Notes: a model not told the origin generated them from the sequence alone. DNA of 58,702 bases from Candidatus Brockarchaeota archaeon (GCA_017601345.1 JAFNIT010000007.1:1-58702); one strand, 5' to 3'. Numbered from the stretch's first letter, positions 1-9,873 are shown. A program made the numbers and translations.

Positions 1-1
1 T

Positions 2-319
2 AAGGGTGCTAAATACGTTAGTATGGGAAAGCTTTCCGCTGAGAAAGTGGCTATGGGTATAAGGGCTGTAGTCTTTGATGAAACCATAACAAGGATACTC
101 ATTCATGAACGCGAGGTTCTGATATTGGCCTGCAGGCTCAGAAGACTGCTTAGCGACTACATAGATTGTCTAATCCTCTCCTCAGCCTTAAGCCAGTGTG
201 ATGCCCTGATAAGCGAGGATACCGATATACAAAGTCTAAGAAGGAATAGGGAATTTCAAGAATTGTTGAAAATGGTAAACTCTGAATTCAAGATCTTCAG
301 ATTAGCTGAAATAGTATAA
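2..319 (+). CDS. PIN-domain ribonuclease (VapC-like), 5' end cut by window edge
   Basis: The frame is open from the window edge, so the real start lies upstream; the ATG at 23 is internal. The visible part is the C-terminal two thirds of a PIN domain. DYIDCLILSSAL (about residues 52-63 from that ATG) and the following ISEDTD match the third and fourth acidic blocks of PIN nucleases, where aspartates bind Mg2+ or Mn2+. PIN proteins of this size are usually VapC toxins that cut tRNA or rRNA and pair with a small DNA-binding antitoxin. Any partner would lie outside the window. The domain call is fairly secure; the toxin role is inferred. Confidence 0.65.
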   Translation, partial: KGAKYVSMGKLSAEKVAMGIRAVVFDETITRILIHEREVLILACRLRRLLSDYIDCLILSSALSQCDALISEDTDIQSLRRNREFQELLKMVNSEFKIFRLAEIV

Positions 320-371
320 GCATAACCCTCATTAGAACTTGATGTAAACGTAACAAAATCAAGTCGAGGCC

Positions 372-590
372 TCAGCAGGCGAGGCCCCTAGCCGGCCAGC
401 ATGGCTCGCTAGGCTTAACCCTTGCAAACGAGAAAAGGGCAAGGTAAATATCGATGCTGGACATGGATCCTCCGGGGTGTCCGGAGGCAGCGAGGGTTGT
501 CATCTTGATTATGTCGCCGCGCGCTATTCTGCCTAATTCCCTAAGCTTTTCAAGTTCTTCATCCGATATCCATCTCTCAGGGAAGTTCAT
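372..590 (-). pseudogene. Transketolase N-terminal fragment
   Basis: The 72-residue product carries the start of a transketolase N-terminal subunit: an RGDIIKMT-like helix followed by SGHPGGSMSSIDIYLAL, the conserved thiamine-diphosphate-side motif of the family. A full archaeal N-terminal subunit is about 270-300 aa. Here homology stops after about 57 residues and the frame runs into unrelated sequence, so the gene is truncated and cannot make an active enzyme. The rest of the stretch 320-786 shows no other gene. An intact copy should exist elsewhere in the genome if the cell uses the non-oxidative pentose pathway. Confidence 0.7.
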
Positions 591-786
591 GAAGGAAACG
601 GCTCAATTAGAAGAATAAAAATGTTCTGTGTCAGAAGGCGATCTTAGTCGCTGGAGAATTTCAGTTTCATCAACGTGAACCTTCCAGTCCCCGTCGAGAA
701 GTAAAGCTTCGCGCGTATATCAAACTTGGCAAGACCCACATCCTAAGCGTAGCACACACTCGTTCACTGCCGTGCAGCGTTTAAAC

Positions 787-3168
787 CTATTCCATCAACT
801 CGAGGAAGCACACGCCGCCTTTTGAAAGAATCTTCAAATCTATTGCTTTCAACTCACTGTTATACTCGTAGGATACAAGGTCTCCTCCCGTGCAGTTGAT
901 TTTAAGCGGCCTATTCTCATCATAGAAAACCGTTCTCCAAGTTTTTCCGGAAGGTCCCATCTTCAGCCTTAAGACACCGTTTTCTCTCGAAACCTCTATC
1001 GGAAAACTCTCGTCGAAAAAGTAGTTTAAGAAAGCCTTGTCTTTCACAAAGACTTCAAGAATCATCTCTTCAAATTTTTCACCCACATGTTGCACAGGAT
1101 TCACCCTAGGTATCACTGAGTTCTCCCTGATGAACAAAGGTATCACGTGCAACGGGACGTTTTCCTTAATCCAGCAGCCTCCTTTAACCGGCTTCCTACT
1201 CCACCAGTTCAGCCATTCGCCTCTCGGCAAGTAGTACTCCACGGATCCCTCCTCGTTTAGAACGGGTACAACAAGCAGGGCTGAGCCAAAGAAATACTCT
1301 AAGTCAACCCTTCTAACATTCGGGTCCTCCGGATACTCTAAAACCAGCGGCCTAGCCATCGGAATACCTGTTGCACAAGCTTCATTGGCATGCGAGTAAA
1401 TATAGGGCAAGAGACTATACCTAAGGCGGGCGAATTCCCTGAAGATCCGAAGAGCCTCCTCTCCGTACTCCCATGGCTCCCTTGGCGCAGTCCCGTGACA
1501 CCTCGAAAGAGGGCTTAAAAGACCCCATTGGGCCCACCTGACGTAGAGCGTTGGACTAGGCTTTGGACCTTGAAAACCACCTATGTCATGGCTCCAAAAG
1601 GGTATACCCGACATCGAGTAGCTCAGCCCGCCGCGCAACACGCATGCCATGTCTTCAAAGGTAGTATGGCTGTCACCACTCCATTGAACCGGGTACCTCT
1701 GTATCCCAACGCATCCAGAACGGCCCCAGACGAGTCCATTACCCTTCCCGTAAACCTCTTCCACCGCTTCAAAAACGGTCCCCTGATAGTAAAGAGGATA
1801 AAGATTATGCATTTCCATCCCGGTCTTCCCATTGTGGAAAACTGCATGCTCAGGCACGGCTTCACCCATGTCGCATTTGAATACTGAGACCCCCTTTCTA
1901 AGTAGACTTGAATGCTTACTCTTATACCATTCCCTAGCCCCCGGGTTTGTGAAATCAACTATAGCCACTTCGCAGAGCTCAAAGTCTGGGATATGGATTA
2001 CTTCCCCATCCTTATCTTTCAGAAAGAAGCCTTTTTTAAGACCCTCCTCATACATGATTGTACCCTTTGGAACATACGGTTGCTCCCATAAGCATACTTT
2101 GAAACCCATTTCCCTTAATTTTTTAAACATGTCATCCGGATCCGGAAAAGCCTCTTCATTCCATTCGAAATCGCAGTAATGCTTAGGCTTCATCCAAGAC
2201 GGGTCTATGTGCAGCACATCGCAGGGGATTTGCTGGTTTCTCAATTTTTGAGCAACCTCTTCAACTTCCCTTCTATTTCGATACATGCATCGAGACATCC
2301 ATAATCCGAAGGACCATAATGGCGGTAGGCTGGAACGCCCAGTGAGCTCAGTATACATTTTCAAAACACGTTTCAAGTCTGGACCGTAGAAAACAATATA
2401 CTCTAAACAGTCATCCCAAATCTCGAAAGAAATAGAATTGTAGCAATACTCGGAGCCCACTTCGAACAGTGTTTTACACCCTGTCTTCACAAACAAACCG
2501 TAGCCCTCGCTCGAAACGTAGAAAGGGATACTTTTATAGCTCCTATCGGAAGAGGTTAAAGTAGTGTCCGAATTCCAGAGCAAAAGAGTCTGACCCCTTT
2601 TATCGAGAGGCCCGAACCTCTCGCCAAACCCGTAAACCGATTCATTCGGTCTCAAGTAGACACTTTCAAAGAAACGTTTCTCACCGTCTACAGTTTTATA
2701 GCCGAGGGGGTAAACTGGAAACCAGCTGCGGAGAACACCTGAAAGATATTCCTCGAAGAAGACTCTCACCTTCTCATCTTTCAGCTTTAGACACCAAGGG
2801 TCCTTCTGGATCCGGCAGGATATTCTGCCTGATGAAAAATCTAGGGAACTATTAGACTCCAAGATACTGACTTCCACCTGCTCCAAGAACCCCTTCACCA
2901 TAAGGGGTTCGGGCTCGAAAGCCGGAACCCCGCCTATGCCCGCCCTCAACATCAAAGCCCGTTCCCCGAGGAAAGAAACCTCTACGTGCAAAGGGTTAGC
3001 CTTAGGCTCTGTTTCAACGATTAGCTTAACCTTGCCGTCCTGAACAGTCCACGAATCAACTCGTGAAGCATAGTGATATTTCCATCGAAGCTTGTCGAAA
3101 ATAGGCTCTCTCCCAGTCTTATGAAGATACTCCAGGTAATACCTTTCGCTGAAATAAGTATTCTCCAC
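787..3168 (-). CDS. GH31 glycoside hydrolase, alpha-xylosidase (XylS/YicI)-like
   Basis: This 793-aa family 31 glycosidase is close in length to YicI/XylS alpha-xylosidases. An N-terminal beta-sandwich (about 1-270) precedes a TIM barrel (about 280-640) and C-terminal sheets. The catalytic nucleophile is D433 in FKCDMGEAVPE and the acid/base is D499 in QWSGDSH. The stretch VFHNGKTGMEMHNLYPL matches the alpha-xylosidase branch better than alpha-glucosidases. It probably removes alpha-linked xylose from xyloglucan oligosaccharides. No signal peptide is visible, so it should act in the cytoplasm on imported sugars. It is divergently transcribed from the dehydrogenase at 3285. Substrate is inferred from motif similarity; alpha-glucosidase activity is the main alternative. 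Confidence 0.88.
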   Translation of the reverse strand: MENTYFSERYYLEYLHKTGREPIFDKLRWKYHYASRVDSWTVQDGKVKLIVETEPKANPLHVEVSFLGERALMLRAGIGGVPAFEPEPLMVKGFLEQVEVSILESNSSLDFSSGRISCRIQKDPWCLKLKDEKVRVFFEEYLSGVLRSWFPVYPLGYKTVDGEKRFFESVYLRPNESVYGFGERFGPLDKRGQTLLLWNSDTTLTSSDRSYKSIPFYVSSEGYGLFVKTGCKTLFEVGSEYCYNSISFEIWDDCLEYIVFYGPDLKRVLKMYTELTGRSSLPPLWSFGLWMSRCMYRNRREVEEVAQKLRNQQIPCDVLHIDPSWMKPKHYCDFEWNEEAFPDPDDMFKKLREMGFKVCLWEQPYVPKGTIMYEEGLKKGFFLKDKDGEVIHIPDFELCEVAIVDFTNPGAREWYKSKHSSLLRKGVSVFKCDMGEAVPEHAVFHNGKTGMEMHNLYPLYYQGTVFEAVEEVYGKGNGLVWGRSGCVGIQRYPVQWSGDSHTTFEDMACVLRGGLSYSMSGIPFWSHDIGGFQGPKPSPTLYVRWAQWGLLSPLSRCHGTAPREPWEYGEEALRIFREFARLRYSLLPYIYSHANEACATGIPMARPLVLEYPEDPNVRRVDLEYFFGSALLVVPVLNEEGSVEYYLPRGEWLNWWSRKPVKGGCWIKENVPLHVIPLFIRENSVIPRVNPVQHVGEKFEEMILEVFVKDKAFLNYFFDESFPIEVSRENGVLRLKMGPSGKTWRTVFYDENRPLKINCTGGDLVSYEYNSELKAIDLKILSKGGVCFLELME

Positions 3169-3256
3169 ACTAGCTTATTCGAGAAACCAAGAATTAAATT
3201 TTTACGAGATGCTTGATCAATCTCCTGAAATAACTTGTTTAACTCTCTAAGAAAGG

Positions 3257-3264
3257 CTTAAAAT
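3257..3264 (+). promoter_or_regulatory. Archaeal TATA box for the MDR dehydrogenase
   Basis: CTTAAAAT is centred about 25 nt upstream of the ATG at 3285. That spacing places transcription start at or next to the start codon, so the mRNA would be leaderless. This supports the ATG at 3285 over the in-frame TTG at 3276. Confidence 0.4.
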
Positions 3265-3284
3265 TCAGGCATTGTTTGAAGACC

Positions 3285-4322
3285 ATGCCTAAAGAGCTAG
3301 TGGCGATAGGCCCTAGAAAACCCGCGCTCTTAGATTATGCTGAAAGACCGCTTAAAAAAGGCGAGCTCCGAGTAAGGAGCGTCTTCTCAGCGGAGAAGCA
3401 TGGCACGACTCTGCTTTTATACAGAGGGGAAACACCCTTCTCGAACAAGTATTACGATCATGAACGCATGCTTTTCTTGAGTAAGACAGGGGAAGCATCC
3501 TGTTTCCCACTACCCCTTGGAAACATGACTGTCGGGATTGTAGAGGAAGTTTCTCCCGAGGTTACGAGGTTTAAAGTTGGAGACAGGGTTTACGGTTATC
3601 TTCCGATAAGAGAAACACATACTGTTTCCGAGCAACACGTCATGCCTGCTCCCGAGGGCGTTAGCGATGAAGAGCTTGTGTGCGTTGACCCGGCGGTTGT
3701 CGCGCTTATGGCGGTTAGAGAAGGACATGTAAGACTTGGCGACCGGGTTGCGATCTTCGGAATGGGGGCAATAGGGCTTTTAACATTACAGATATGTAAA
3801 ATGTCTGGTAGCCTATGCGTCATCGCCGTGGAACCGGTTGAGAAGAGACGAAGCCTTGCTGAGAAATTTGGAGCAGACCACGTGATCGACCCGACTTCTG
3901 TTGACGCAGGGTTGAAGATTAGGGAGTTAACCGACTGGAAGGGAGTGGATGTTTCGCTGGAGATCAGCGGAAGCTATCGAGCATTACACCAAGCCATCAG
4001 GGCAACAAGATATGGTGGAAGCGTGATTCCTGTTTCATGGTATCATGGAGAAGCTAAAGGTCTTTACCTTGGCGAAGAATTTCACTTTAACCGTTTAACA
4101 CTAGTATCCGGGGCTCGCGTCGAAAGCGAGCCTTACAGGGAACACCCTCTTTGGAACAGGGAAAGGGTTTACGCTACGGTGATTGAGCTTTTCAAGAGGA
4201 AGAAGCTTAGTGTTCGAGGAATAATTGACCCGGTCGTGAAGTTTAGCCAGGTTGTTGAAGCCTATAGGATGATAGATGAACGCCCAGGGGAATGCGTTAA
4301 ACTCGGAGTAACCTATCCTTAA
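3285..4322 (+). CDS. MDR-superfamily dehydrogenase, BchC-like, lacking catalytic zinc ligands
   Basis: This medium-chain dehydrogenase/reductase is 345 aa from the ATG. The N-terminal GroES-like domain has KHGTTLLLYRG where zinc-dependent members carry their first Cys/His ligands. The Rossmann domain has IFGMGAIGLLTLQICK (about 160-175), an NAD(P)-binding GxGxxG variant. The pattern resembles the non-zinc group around bacteriochlorophyllide dehydrogenase-like and sugar-alcohol oxidoreductases. The real substrate cannot be read from sequence. Its position opposite an alpha-xylosidase suggests, without proving, a role in sugar oxidation. A TTG at 3276 would add three residues, but the TATA box favours the ATG. 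Confidence 0.8.
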   Translation: MPKELVAIGPRKPALLDYAERPLKKGELRVRSVFSAEKHGTTLLLYRGETPFSNKYYDHERMLFLSKTGEASCFPLPLGNMTVGIVEEVSPEVTRFKVGDRVYGYLPIRETHTVSEQHVMPAPEGVSDEELVCVDPAVVALMAVREGHVRLGDRVAIFGMGAIGLLTLQICKMSGSLCVIAVEPVEKRRSLAEKFGADHVIDPTSVDAGLKIRELTDWKGVDVSLEISGSYRALHQAIRATRYGGSVIPVSWYHGEAKGLYLGEEFHFNRLTLVSGARVESEPYREHPLWNRERVYATVIELFKRKKLSVRGIIDPVVKFSQVVEAYRMIDERPGECVKLGVTYP

Positions 4323-4344
4323 AAAGCCTTTAGATGCAGCATGC

Positions 4345-4707
4345 TTACCTTTTAGGTAAAACCTTAGCGAATGACGTAGACGGGTCGAAGAAAATGAAGT
4401 CAAAGAAGTTGATGCCGAGATCTACGACCACTATGTTTGTAACCGCGAAATTTCCTGCATACATAGGCAGAATAACTTCTATAGCTTGTTTAATGGATTC
4501 CTCTATAAAGTCAACGCCATATGGTATAAGCTTATAGCTACTCCTAGTCACAAGACGACGCAGCATTAAGCCATTGCCACAACCCAAATCGATAACATTA
4601 CCATCATGGTCTATCAAATTGAGAAAAACATTATAAATTCCCCAGGGATACCCGGAGAAACCATTCGGTCTGAAAACATCAGAGCCATCATTCCCTTCCC
4701 AATACAT
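4345..4707 (-). pseudogene. Class I SAM-dependent methyltransferase, probably truncated
   Basis: The 120-aa product has a clear SAM-binding motif I (VIDLGCGNGLML, about residues 38-49), a motif II-like GVDFIEESI and a motif IV-like FDFIFFDPS. Standalone Rossmann methyltransferases are usually 180-250 aa, and here the last strands are missing. An ATG about 43 nt upstream would give a plausible N-terminal helix only if one base were added or removed in an A-rich run. Truncation at the 3' end, possibly with an upstream frameshift, is the simplest reading. The substrate is unknown. Confidence 0.55.
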
Positions 4708-4871
4708 CTTCCAAAGAATTTTTTCCTCTCTTGATAAAATTCATCTCTTTCTTTTTCCGGATTCATTCTTTCATTTTTTATTGTTATTGGACATATTTAA
4801 ATTTTCATAGCTTAACTCTTATTGTCTAAGCCTCTTCTCTGATTTTATGGTTTTTCTTTTTGCCTGCTGCC

Positions 4872-5039
4872 TTATAGGTTTATTAACATGTCGTATATGG
4901 ATGCCTTCCATGTTTTTGCCATGCTGTATTCTCCGTAATGGCGTTTGAATGTTAAAAATGCTGTTTCAACCGCCCAGCGTCTACCATAGCCATCAAGGAA
5001 GTCTAGGCTCAGCAAAGCTCACCGCCTGATAAGCCTCTT
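4872..5039 (-). mobile_element. Remnant of a DDE transposase C-terminus
   Basis: Reading the minus strand gives LDFLDGYGRRWAVETAF and then TFKRHYGEYSMAK, ending in DMLINL and a stop at 4872-4874. R-W-x-V-E-T-x-F followed by K-R-x-Y-G is the region around the catalytic glutamate of IS4/IS5-type DDE transposases. One in-frame stop (5019-5021) interrupts it, and upstream the sequence enters the uroporphyrinogen-decarboxylase-like remnant on the other strand. Only the last 40-50 residues of the transposase survive. No terminal inverted repeats were recognised. An old insertion may explain part of the gene loss around it. Confidence 0.6.
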
Positions 5040-5120
5040 ATCAACAGCCTTCCAATCCATAAAAAATCTGACAGGCAGAAAATTTAAATTAAGCCATAAA
5101 GCAAATAATTCAGAGTGCAG

Positions 5121-6240
5121 TTGAAAGAAACAAGTTCGCGTGAAAGGTTTAAAGAAACTTTTACTTTCGGTAAACCTAACAGGGTCTTTTTCATACCACA
5201 TTGGTTTTGGAACTCTACCATAAACCGTTGGTATTCAGAGGGCCTTCCGAGACGCTTACATTGACGAGTTCTTCGGATTCGACCGTTACGAGTTTATTCC
5301 AGTTAATCTTGGTTTTCTACCGCCATTCGAATACGAGGTTTATTTTGAGAACGAGGAATATAAGATCTATAGGAGATACGATGGGTGTAAGGTTAAAGAG
5401 TTTAAGCGATACTCAGAAGCAAGCATGCCTCAGTGGCTCGAGTACCCAATTAAAACTAGGCTTGACTGGGAAAGGGAAGTAATGCCAAGGCTTAACCCAA
5501 AGTCTCCGGCAAGATATCCTCTCTGGTGGGACGACTATGTGCGATGGGTTAGAGACAGGGATTATCCGCTCGGAATCTCCGCGGGAAGCTATTACGGGTG
5601 GATAAGGAACTGGATGGGTATTGAAAGGCTTTCAAGGCTCATATACGAGGACCCGGAGCTGATTAAGGAGATTGCAGACTATATAGCGGATTTCGTAATA
5701 GAAACGATAAGAAGAGCTGTTGAAGAAATAGATCTGGATTTTGCAATAATGTGGGAAGACATGGCTATGAAGACAGGTCCACTAATATTCCCGAGAAAGT
5801 TTAAAGAGCTCATGGTGCCAGCCTGCAAAAAAAAGTATTGACTTCCTACATTCAAACGGCATTAAAATAATACTGTTAGATTCTGATGGCTGCATAGATC
5901 AGCCTATACCCATCTGGCTTGACGCAGGCGTGACGGGTGTTTACCCGTTAGAGGTTGCTGCAGGAGAAAGCGTTGTTGCCCCGAGGAAGAAGTACGGAAG
6001 AAGGCTTGCAATGTTTGGAGGGGTGGATAAGAGGGTCCTAGCTAGAAGTCGCGATGAAATAGAAAGACACTTATTCCAAGATGTAAAGCTACCGTAGATG
6101 CTGATACAGGGAGGATATACGCCGATGATAGATCATTCTGTGCCTCCGGATGTAACCTAGAAAACTTTTACTGGAGCATCGTAAGGGATGTTGCGAAGGA
6201 TCCTTTTAAGCATCTAGACAAATGTGGAGAGGTTGAGTGA
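5121..6240 (+). pseudogene. Uroporphyrinogen decarboxylase-superfamily protein, copy 1 (broken)
   Basis: A URO-D-like TIM-barrel protein can be followed from a TTG at 5121 (KETSSRERFKETF, then VFFIPHWFW) through EGLPR, YEFIPVNLGFLPP, NPKSPARYPLWWDDYV, GVTGVYPLEVAAGES and GGYTPMIDHSVPPDV. Frame changes lie near 5246, at the A8 run near 5825-5833, and near 6160, with a nonsense codon at about 6094. At least three lesions make it non-functional unless some are sequencing errors. The family includes haem enzymes and, more often in such tandem archaeal copies, MtaA-like corrinoid methyltransferases. Copy 2 follows directly. Confidence 0.75.
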
Positions 6241-6241
6241 C

Positions 6242-7354
6242 ATGGACGCAAGAGAAAAAATTCGTTCGAGCACTAAGATTCGAAAGACCGAGTGAAATAC
6301 CTTTTCCAAACATGTTCTACAAGTTTCACCCTGAAACTTTAAGGAGGTGGCAGAGAGAAGGGTTGCCCAAAGACGTGCACTTAATCGAGTATTTGGGTTT
6401 AGAAAGATGTGAACTGATTCCGGTTAACGTAGGACCATTACCAAACTATGAGGCAGTTGGTCTTGAAGAGATAGAGGAGTGGAGGCTCGGAGTTGATAGG
6501 TTGTTCTTCACCGCTTTAGAAAGAAAGATTAGAAGCGTTGAGGAAGAGTTTCCCATAGGGAACGCTGTAGACTCCGAAAGCTTCAAAAAGATTTTAAACC
6601 CATATTCTCCTGCCAGGTATCCCAGGTTTGGGATGATTACGTACGCAGAGTTAAAGAGAGAAACTACCCGCTGGGGTTTCCCTAGGAAGCCCCTTAAGCT
6701 GGCTCGTCGAGTGGATTGGTTTAAAAGGTATCGCCTCCAGCTTAAAAACAGACCCATCCTGGATAATTAGCGCTGTCCAGGACTTATTTCGTCACATCCA
6801 CGGTTAAAAGAACTTTGCAAGACTTGCAGCTCGATTTCGTGATCTTCCTTGAGCCAAGGGCATATAGGCTTACGTGCATAGCGGAAATGGACTGGATAAC
6901 AGAAATATGTAAGAAGACATGTGCTCCTATAGTAAGCTGGGTTAAGAACATGGGCATTGATTTAGTTGGCGTTGAATCTCAGGGGCACGTGCATGGATTA
7001 ACCGAAACCTGGGTGAGTGTTGGCATTAACTTCATATCCATTGAGGTGAGCAACAGAGGGGATATCGAATGGATTAGGAAAACTTTAGATAGCAAAGTTG
7101 CCGTCATAGGGAATATCGACCATAGGGTACTGGCATGGAGTAAAAGGGACATAATTGATGAAGTTTCGAGGAAAATGCAGTTCTTCGAACAAGGCGGATA
7201 CATTCCGGCTCCAGACGGGGCAATACTGGCAGACGTGCCTTGGGAGAATTTCAAGTACTTCATTAAAATTTTGAAAGATTATAAGCGAATAAACACGATA
7301 TGGTATAGTCCTCCATTATGTAGAACCATTATTCTTTCAGGATTACCACTATAG
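6242..7354 (+). pseudogene. Uroporphyrinogen decarboxylase-superfamily protein, copy 2 (broken)
   Basis: This tandem paralogue of the preceding remnant begins naturally with ATG GAC GCA AGA at 6242, then slips frame in an A6 run near 6250 to FVRALRFERPSEIPF. It continues with EGLPKDVHLIEYLGLE and NPYSPARYP. A second slip near 6622 leads through WDDYVRRVKERNYPLGF, a third near 6685 into WLVEWIGLKGIA, and a fourth near 6805 into LQLDFVIFLEPRAY. The C-terminal part keeps ISIEVSNRGD, VIGNIDHRVLA and FEQGGYIPAPDG. Four frame changes argue for true decay. Confidence 0.75.
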
Positions 7355-7388
7355 ACTTAATGAATCGTTGGAAACTTAAAGCCCCCGT

Positions 7389-7861
7389 TTGCTTTCCAGG
7401 GAAGAGACTAAAAAGTATGTCAGGGAGAAGTGGATTATTCGGTCTGAAGAAGACTGTTGGGTACCATTATATCTCCTAGTTCCAAAGAACGCTAAAGGGA
7501 AGCTTCCCGCAATCCTATGTGCACACGGCCATGGTTCTTACGGTAAGGATTCGGTGGCAGGCGTACATTTCAACGATCCGAATAGGAAGGCTGAAATCAC
7601 TAGATTAAACTATAATTATGCAGACGTGCCTGATGCCATAGCTGCGATAGCTCCTAAACCCCTTTTAATAGAGAACGGTGCATCCGACACTTGTTTCTGG
7701 ATACACTCTGCCCTGAAGGCACATGAGGTAGTACGGAGGGCATACCAGGTTGCCGGTAAGCCGGAGAACCTATGGATAGAGGTTTTCGCAGGGGAGCACA
7801 GCTTCTCAGGAAGAATGGCCTTAAATTCTTCGAAAAATTCCTTAAAGGAAAGGACGAATAA
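7389..7861 (+). pseudogene. Acetyl-xylan-esterase/dienelactone-hydrolase-like protein, internally deleted
   Basis: The N-terminal part has the sheet and oxyanion region of an alpha/beta hydrolase (KLPAILCAHGHGSYGKD). It then jumps from about residue 72 to the C-terminal part (AAIAPKPLLIENGASD, then GEHSF). The middle, which should contain the GxSxG nucleophile elbow, is deleted. A one-base shift near 7815 moves the true ending (KNGLKFFEKFLKG, stop 7859-7861) out of frame. The predicted 174-aa product therefore lacks its nucleophile and has a garbled tail. An esterase removing acetyl groups from plant polysaccharide would fit the neighbouring glycosidase, but this copy is dead. Confidence 0.65.
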
Positions 7862-7909
7862 GCCGTCAAGAAATACCGAGACGGCTCCAAGGCGTGCTTG
7901 TTCAAACCT

Positions 7910-9190
7910 TTAGTCATCCATCTTTATATTTTGGAGATTATTCGCTAAAAATTTCTCAATCAAAAATGCAGGAAACACGTCGACGTTCCCTTTCTTAAGG
8001 CTTTGGCTCAAAGATACTATCACTCCTCTTTTAGCTTTAATGTAATTTATTAAACCAGCGAATTTTTTCACATCTTCTTCGCTCACGTTTTCCTTGACTT
8101 CTATCGGTAGTATTTCCCCATTTTTCAAGATCACATCTATCTCTTTTTTTCCTTCCCTAAAATAGTATTTAGCATCAACAACGTTCATGACATATGTTTC
8201 CAGCACAAATCCAATATTTCTCTCAAAAAACTCCTTGGAATAGGAGAAGATCAAAGATGGTGTGGCTGGATAATATTTTTTCAATTTTCTAGAAGAAGAT
8301 AAAAAGCTTGGCCTAAAGTTGGCTAAAGATCTTATTAAAAGCGATGTTTCTAGAAATTTAAGATAATTGGAGATCGTTATCTTGCTCACTTCCCAGCTTT
8401 TAGACAAGGAGTTAGTGTTAACAATTGCACCTGGCGTTGAAAGAATAAATTTTATTATTTTGTCAAGCAAAACGATATCCCTAACCCTGAAAATTAAGGG
8501 AAGGTCTCTGAGAACTACTCTATCGACAACGGAATTTCTCACGTACTCAGCTATCTTTACTTCATTCTCCCAATCAACGATCTCCGGGAAGCCAGATTTC
8601 CTCAAATAGTCCAAGAAATAAGCTTCTGCTCTCCTCTCAGAAATTTCTAAATCCCCTTTAATTCCTCTCATCTCCAAAAATTCGAGGAAGGCTAGGGGCT
8701 TTAATTCAAAGAAGAAAAACCTTCCCGCCAGTTTCTCCATAGCTTCCCTCGAAAGCAAAAGGGAAGAGGAGCCGGAGACGAAGAATTTCAAGTTTGGGTA
8801 TAAATCGTAAAACCGCTTAAGCGTAGAGGGCCAGTCTCTAGCGTATTGGATTTCATCGAAAAATATGAATGCCTTATCAACTTCTTCAAATGGTTTTTTA
8901 AGGATCCTCTTTTCGTAAAACTCTAAAACTTCTTTCGGGGTCGCTGAAGACTCTTCGAAAGAGAAGTAGAGGATTTTGTCTGGGCTTTCGGTCTCCAATG
9001 CTTTTTCTATGGTTTGATAGAGGAGAGTTGTCTTACCTACTCTTCTCAATCCAGTGATTATTGCGATTTGTCTTTCCCGTAGGCTTTCAATAATTCTTGA
9101 AAAAGCATGTCTTTTAAAGGGCAAAGCTAGATCTTTTCTCACTTTTCCAGTAAACCACCATTCGTTCAGCCTCTCTAGCTCTTCTCTCAT
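7910..9190 (-). CDS. AAA_14/DUF4143 ATPase
   Basis: This 426-aa protein has an N-terminal AAA ATPase domain with Walker A GLRRVGKTT (47-55), Walker B FIFFDEIQ (around D112-E113) and an arginine-rich sensor region. A winged-helix-like middle follows, then a C-terminal DUF4143/restriction-fold segment with EIDVILKNGEILPIEVKE, the usual PD-(D/E)xK-like core of this family. These ATPases are abundant and highly variable in archaea. Their role is unknown, with proposed links to mobile elements or toxin-like systems. The gene looks intact. A TATA-like AT-rich stretch lies just upstream (about 9215-9235 on this strand). Confidence 0.85.
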   Translation of the reverse strand: MREELERLNEWWFTGKVRKDLALPFKRHAFSRIIESLRERQIAIITGLRRVGKTTLLYQTIEKALETESPDKILYFSFEESSATPKEVLEFYEKRILKKPFEEVDKAFIFFDEIQYARDWPSTLKRFYDLYPNLKFFVSGSSSLLLSREAMEKLAGRFFFFELKPLAFLEFLEMRGIKGDLEISERRAEAYFLDYLRKSGFPEIVDWENEVKIAEYVRNSVVDRVVLRDLPLIFRVRDIVLLDKIIKFILSTPGAIVNTNSLSKSWEVSKITISNYLKFLETSLLIRSLANFRPSFLSSSRKLKKYYPATPSLIFSYSKEFFERNIGFVLETYVMNVVDAKYYFREGKKEIDVILKNGEILPIEVKENVSEEDVKKFAGLINYIKAKRGVIVSLSQSLKKGNVDVFPAFLIEKFLANNLQNIKMDD

Positions 9191-9310
9191 ACATTGGTAA
9201 AGTATAATTTACTAATATTTAAGTCTTAGGTAAAGTGTAATGAATTTATATTAAAGAATCAGATTGCCAACCTTTTTAGCTGGCGATGTTTTTCTCTAAA
9301 TAACCACTTT

Positions 9311-9736
9311 CTAAATACGAATCTTAAATCCCTCTCTAAGAGTAGTTTCCTTTCCAACAGACCTGTAGAAGCTCCTCATCCTTTCAATAAGCTTAGCAAC
9401 CCTATCCTTAGAAAAACCTTTTTCAAAGTGGAGGAACTCCATCAACCTTACCTCATCAAGCCCCGCATATTTAACAGAATACCCTTTTCTAACATCCGGC
9501 TCTATGAATACCCTTCTAACTTCAGAGTAATTCTCCAGAATCTTGGGAAGAATGCTTCTGGGGATTTCATCTATCCGCCCATATTTCTTAATAAGTTTCA
9601 GAGCTTTTTTAAGGCCAATCCCCCTAACACCCTGGTTGAAATCCGTCCCGACGAGTATAGCGATATCCACCAATTGTTCCCTAGTAATCCCAAGTCTGCC
9701 TAAAGCTTCTTCAGCCTCTATGAGCTCAGGTTTCAA
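9311..9736 (-). pseudogene. Flap endonuclease 1 (FEN-1) C-terminal fragment
   Basis: The 141-aa product matches the C-terminal 40% of archaeal FEN-1. KPELIEAEEALGRLGITREQ and VDIAILVGTDFNQGVRGIG contain the acidic GTD motif and the helix-hairpin-helix DNA-binding loop. The PCNA-binding tail expected at the end (QTTLDxFF-like) is degenerate (ETTLREGF). A complete enzyme is about 340 aa. Upstream in other frames only faint echoes such as PDLLFENIP are seen (about 9785-9815), so the N-terminal catalytic half is lost. FEN-1 is normally single-copy and important, so an intact gene is expected elsewhere. Confidence 0.8.
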
Positions 9737-9873
9737 ACATTTTAAAGAACATACCTGGGCTATTGGGCTTGTTCGGTGTTAGGTATGTTTTCAAACAATA
9801 GGTCGGGTTCTCGAATTCCAAAGTTCAGCCAGTCTCGTCTTCACAGGATATGAGCCGAGCCTGGAGATGCGGG

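Noticed and set aside
1528-1887. 119-residue plus-strand frame inside the GH31 gene
   Set aside because: It is an antisense shadow of conserved GH31 sequence with no family motif or promoter.
5019-5201. 60-residue minus-strand frame continuing upstream of the transposase remnant
   Set aside because: Most of it is antisense to the start of URO-D-like copy 1, which reads well on the plus strand.
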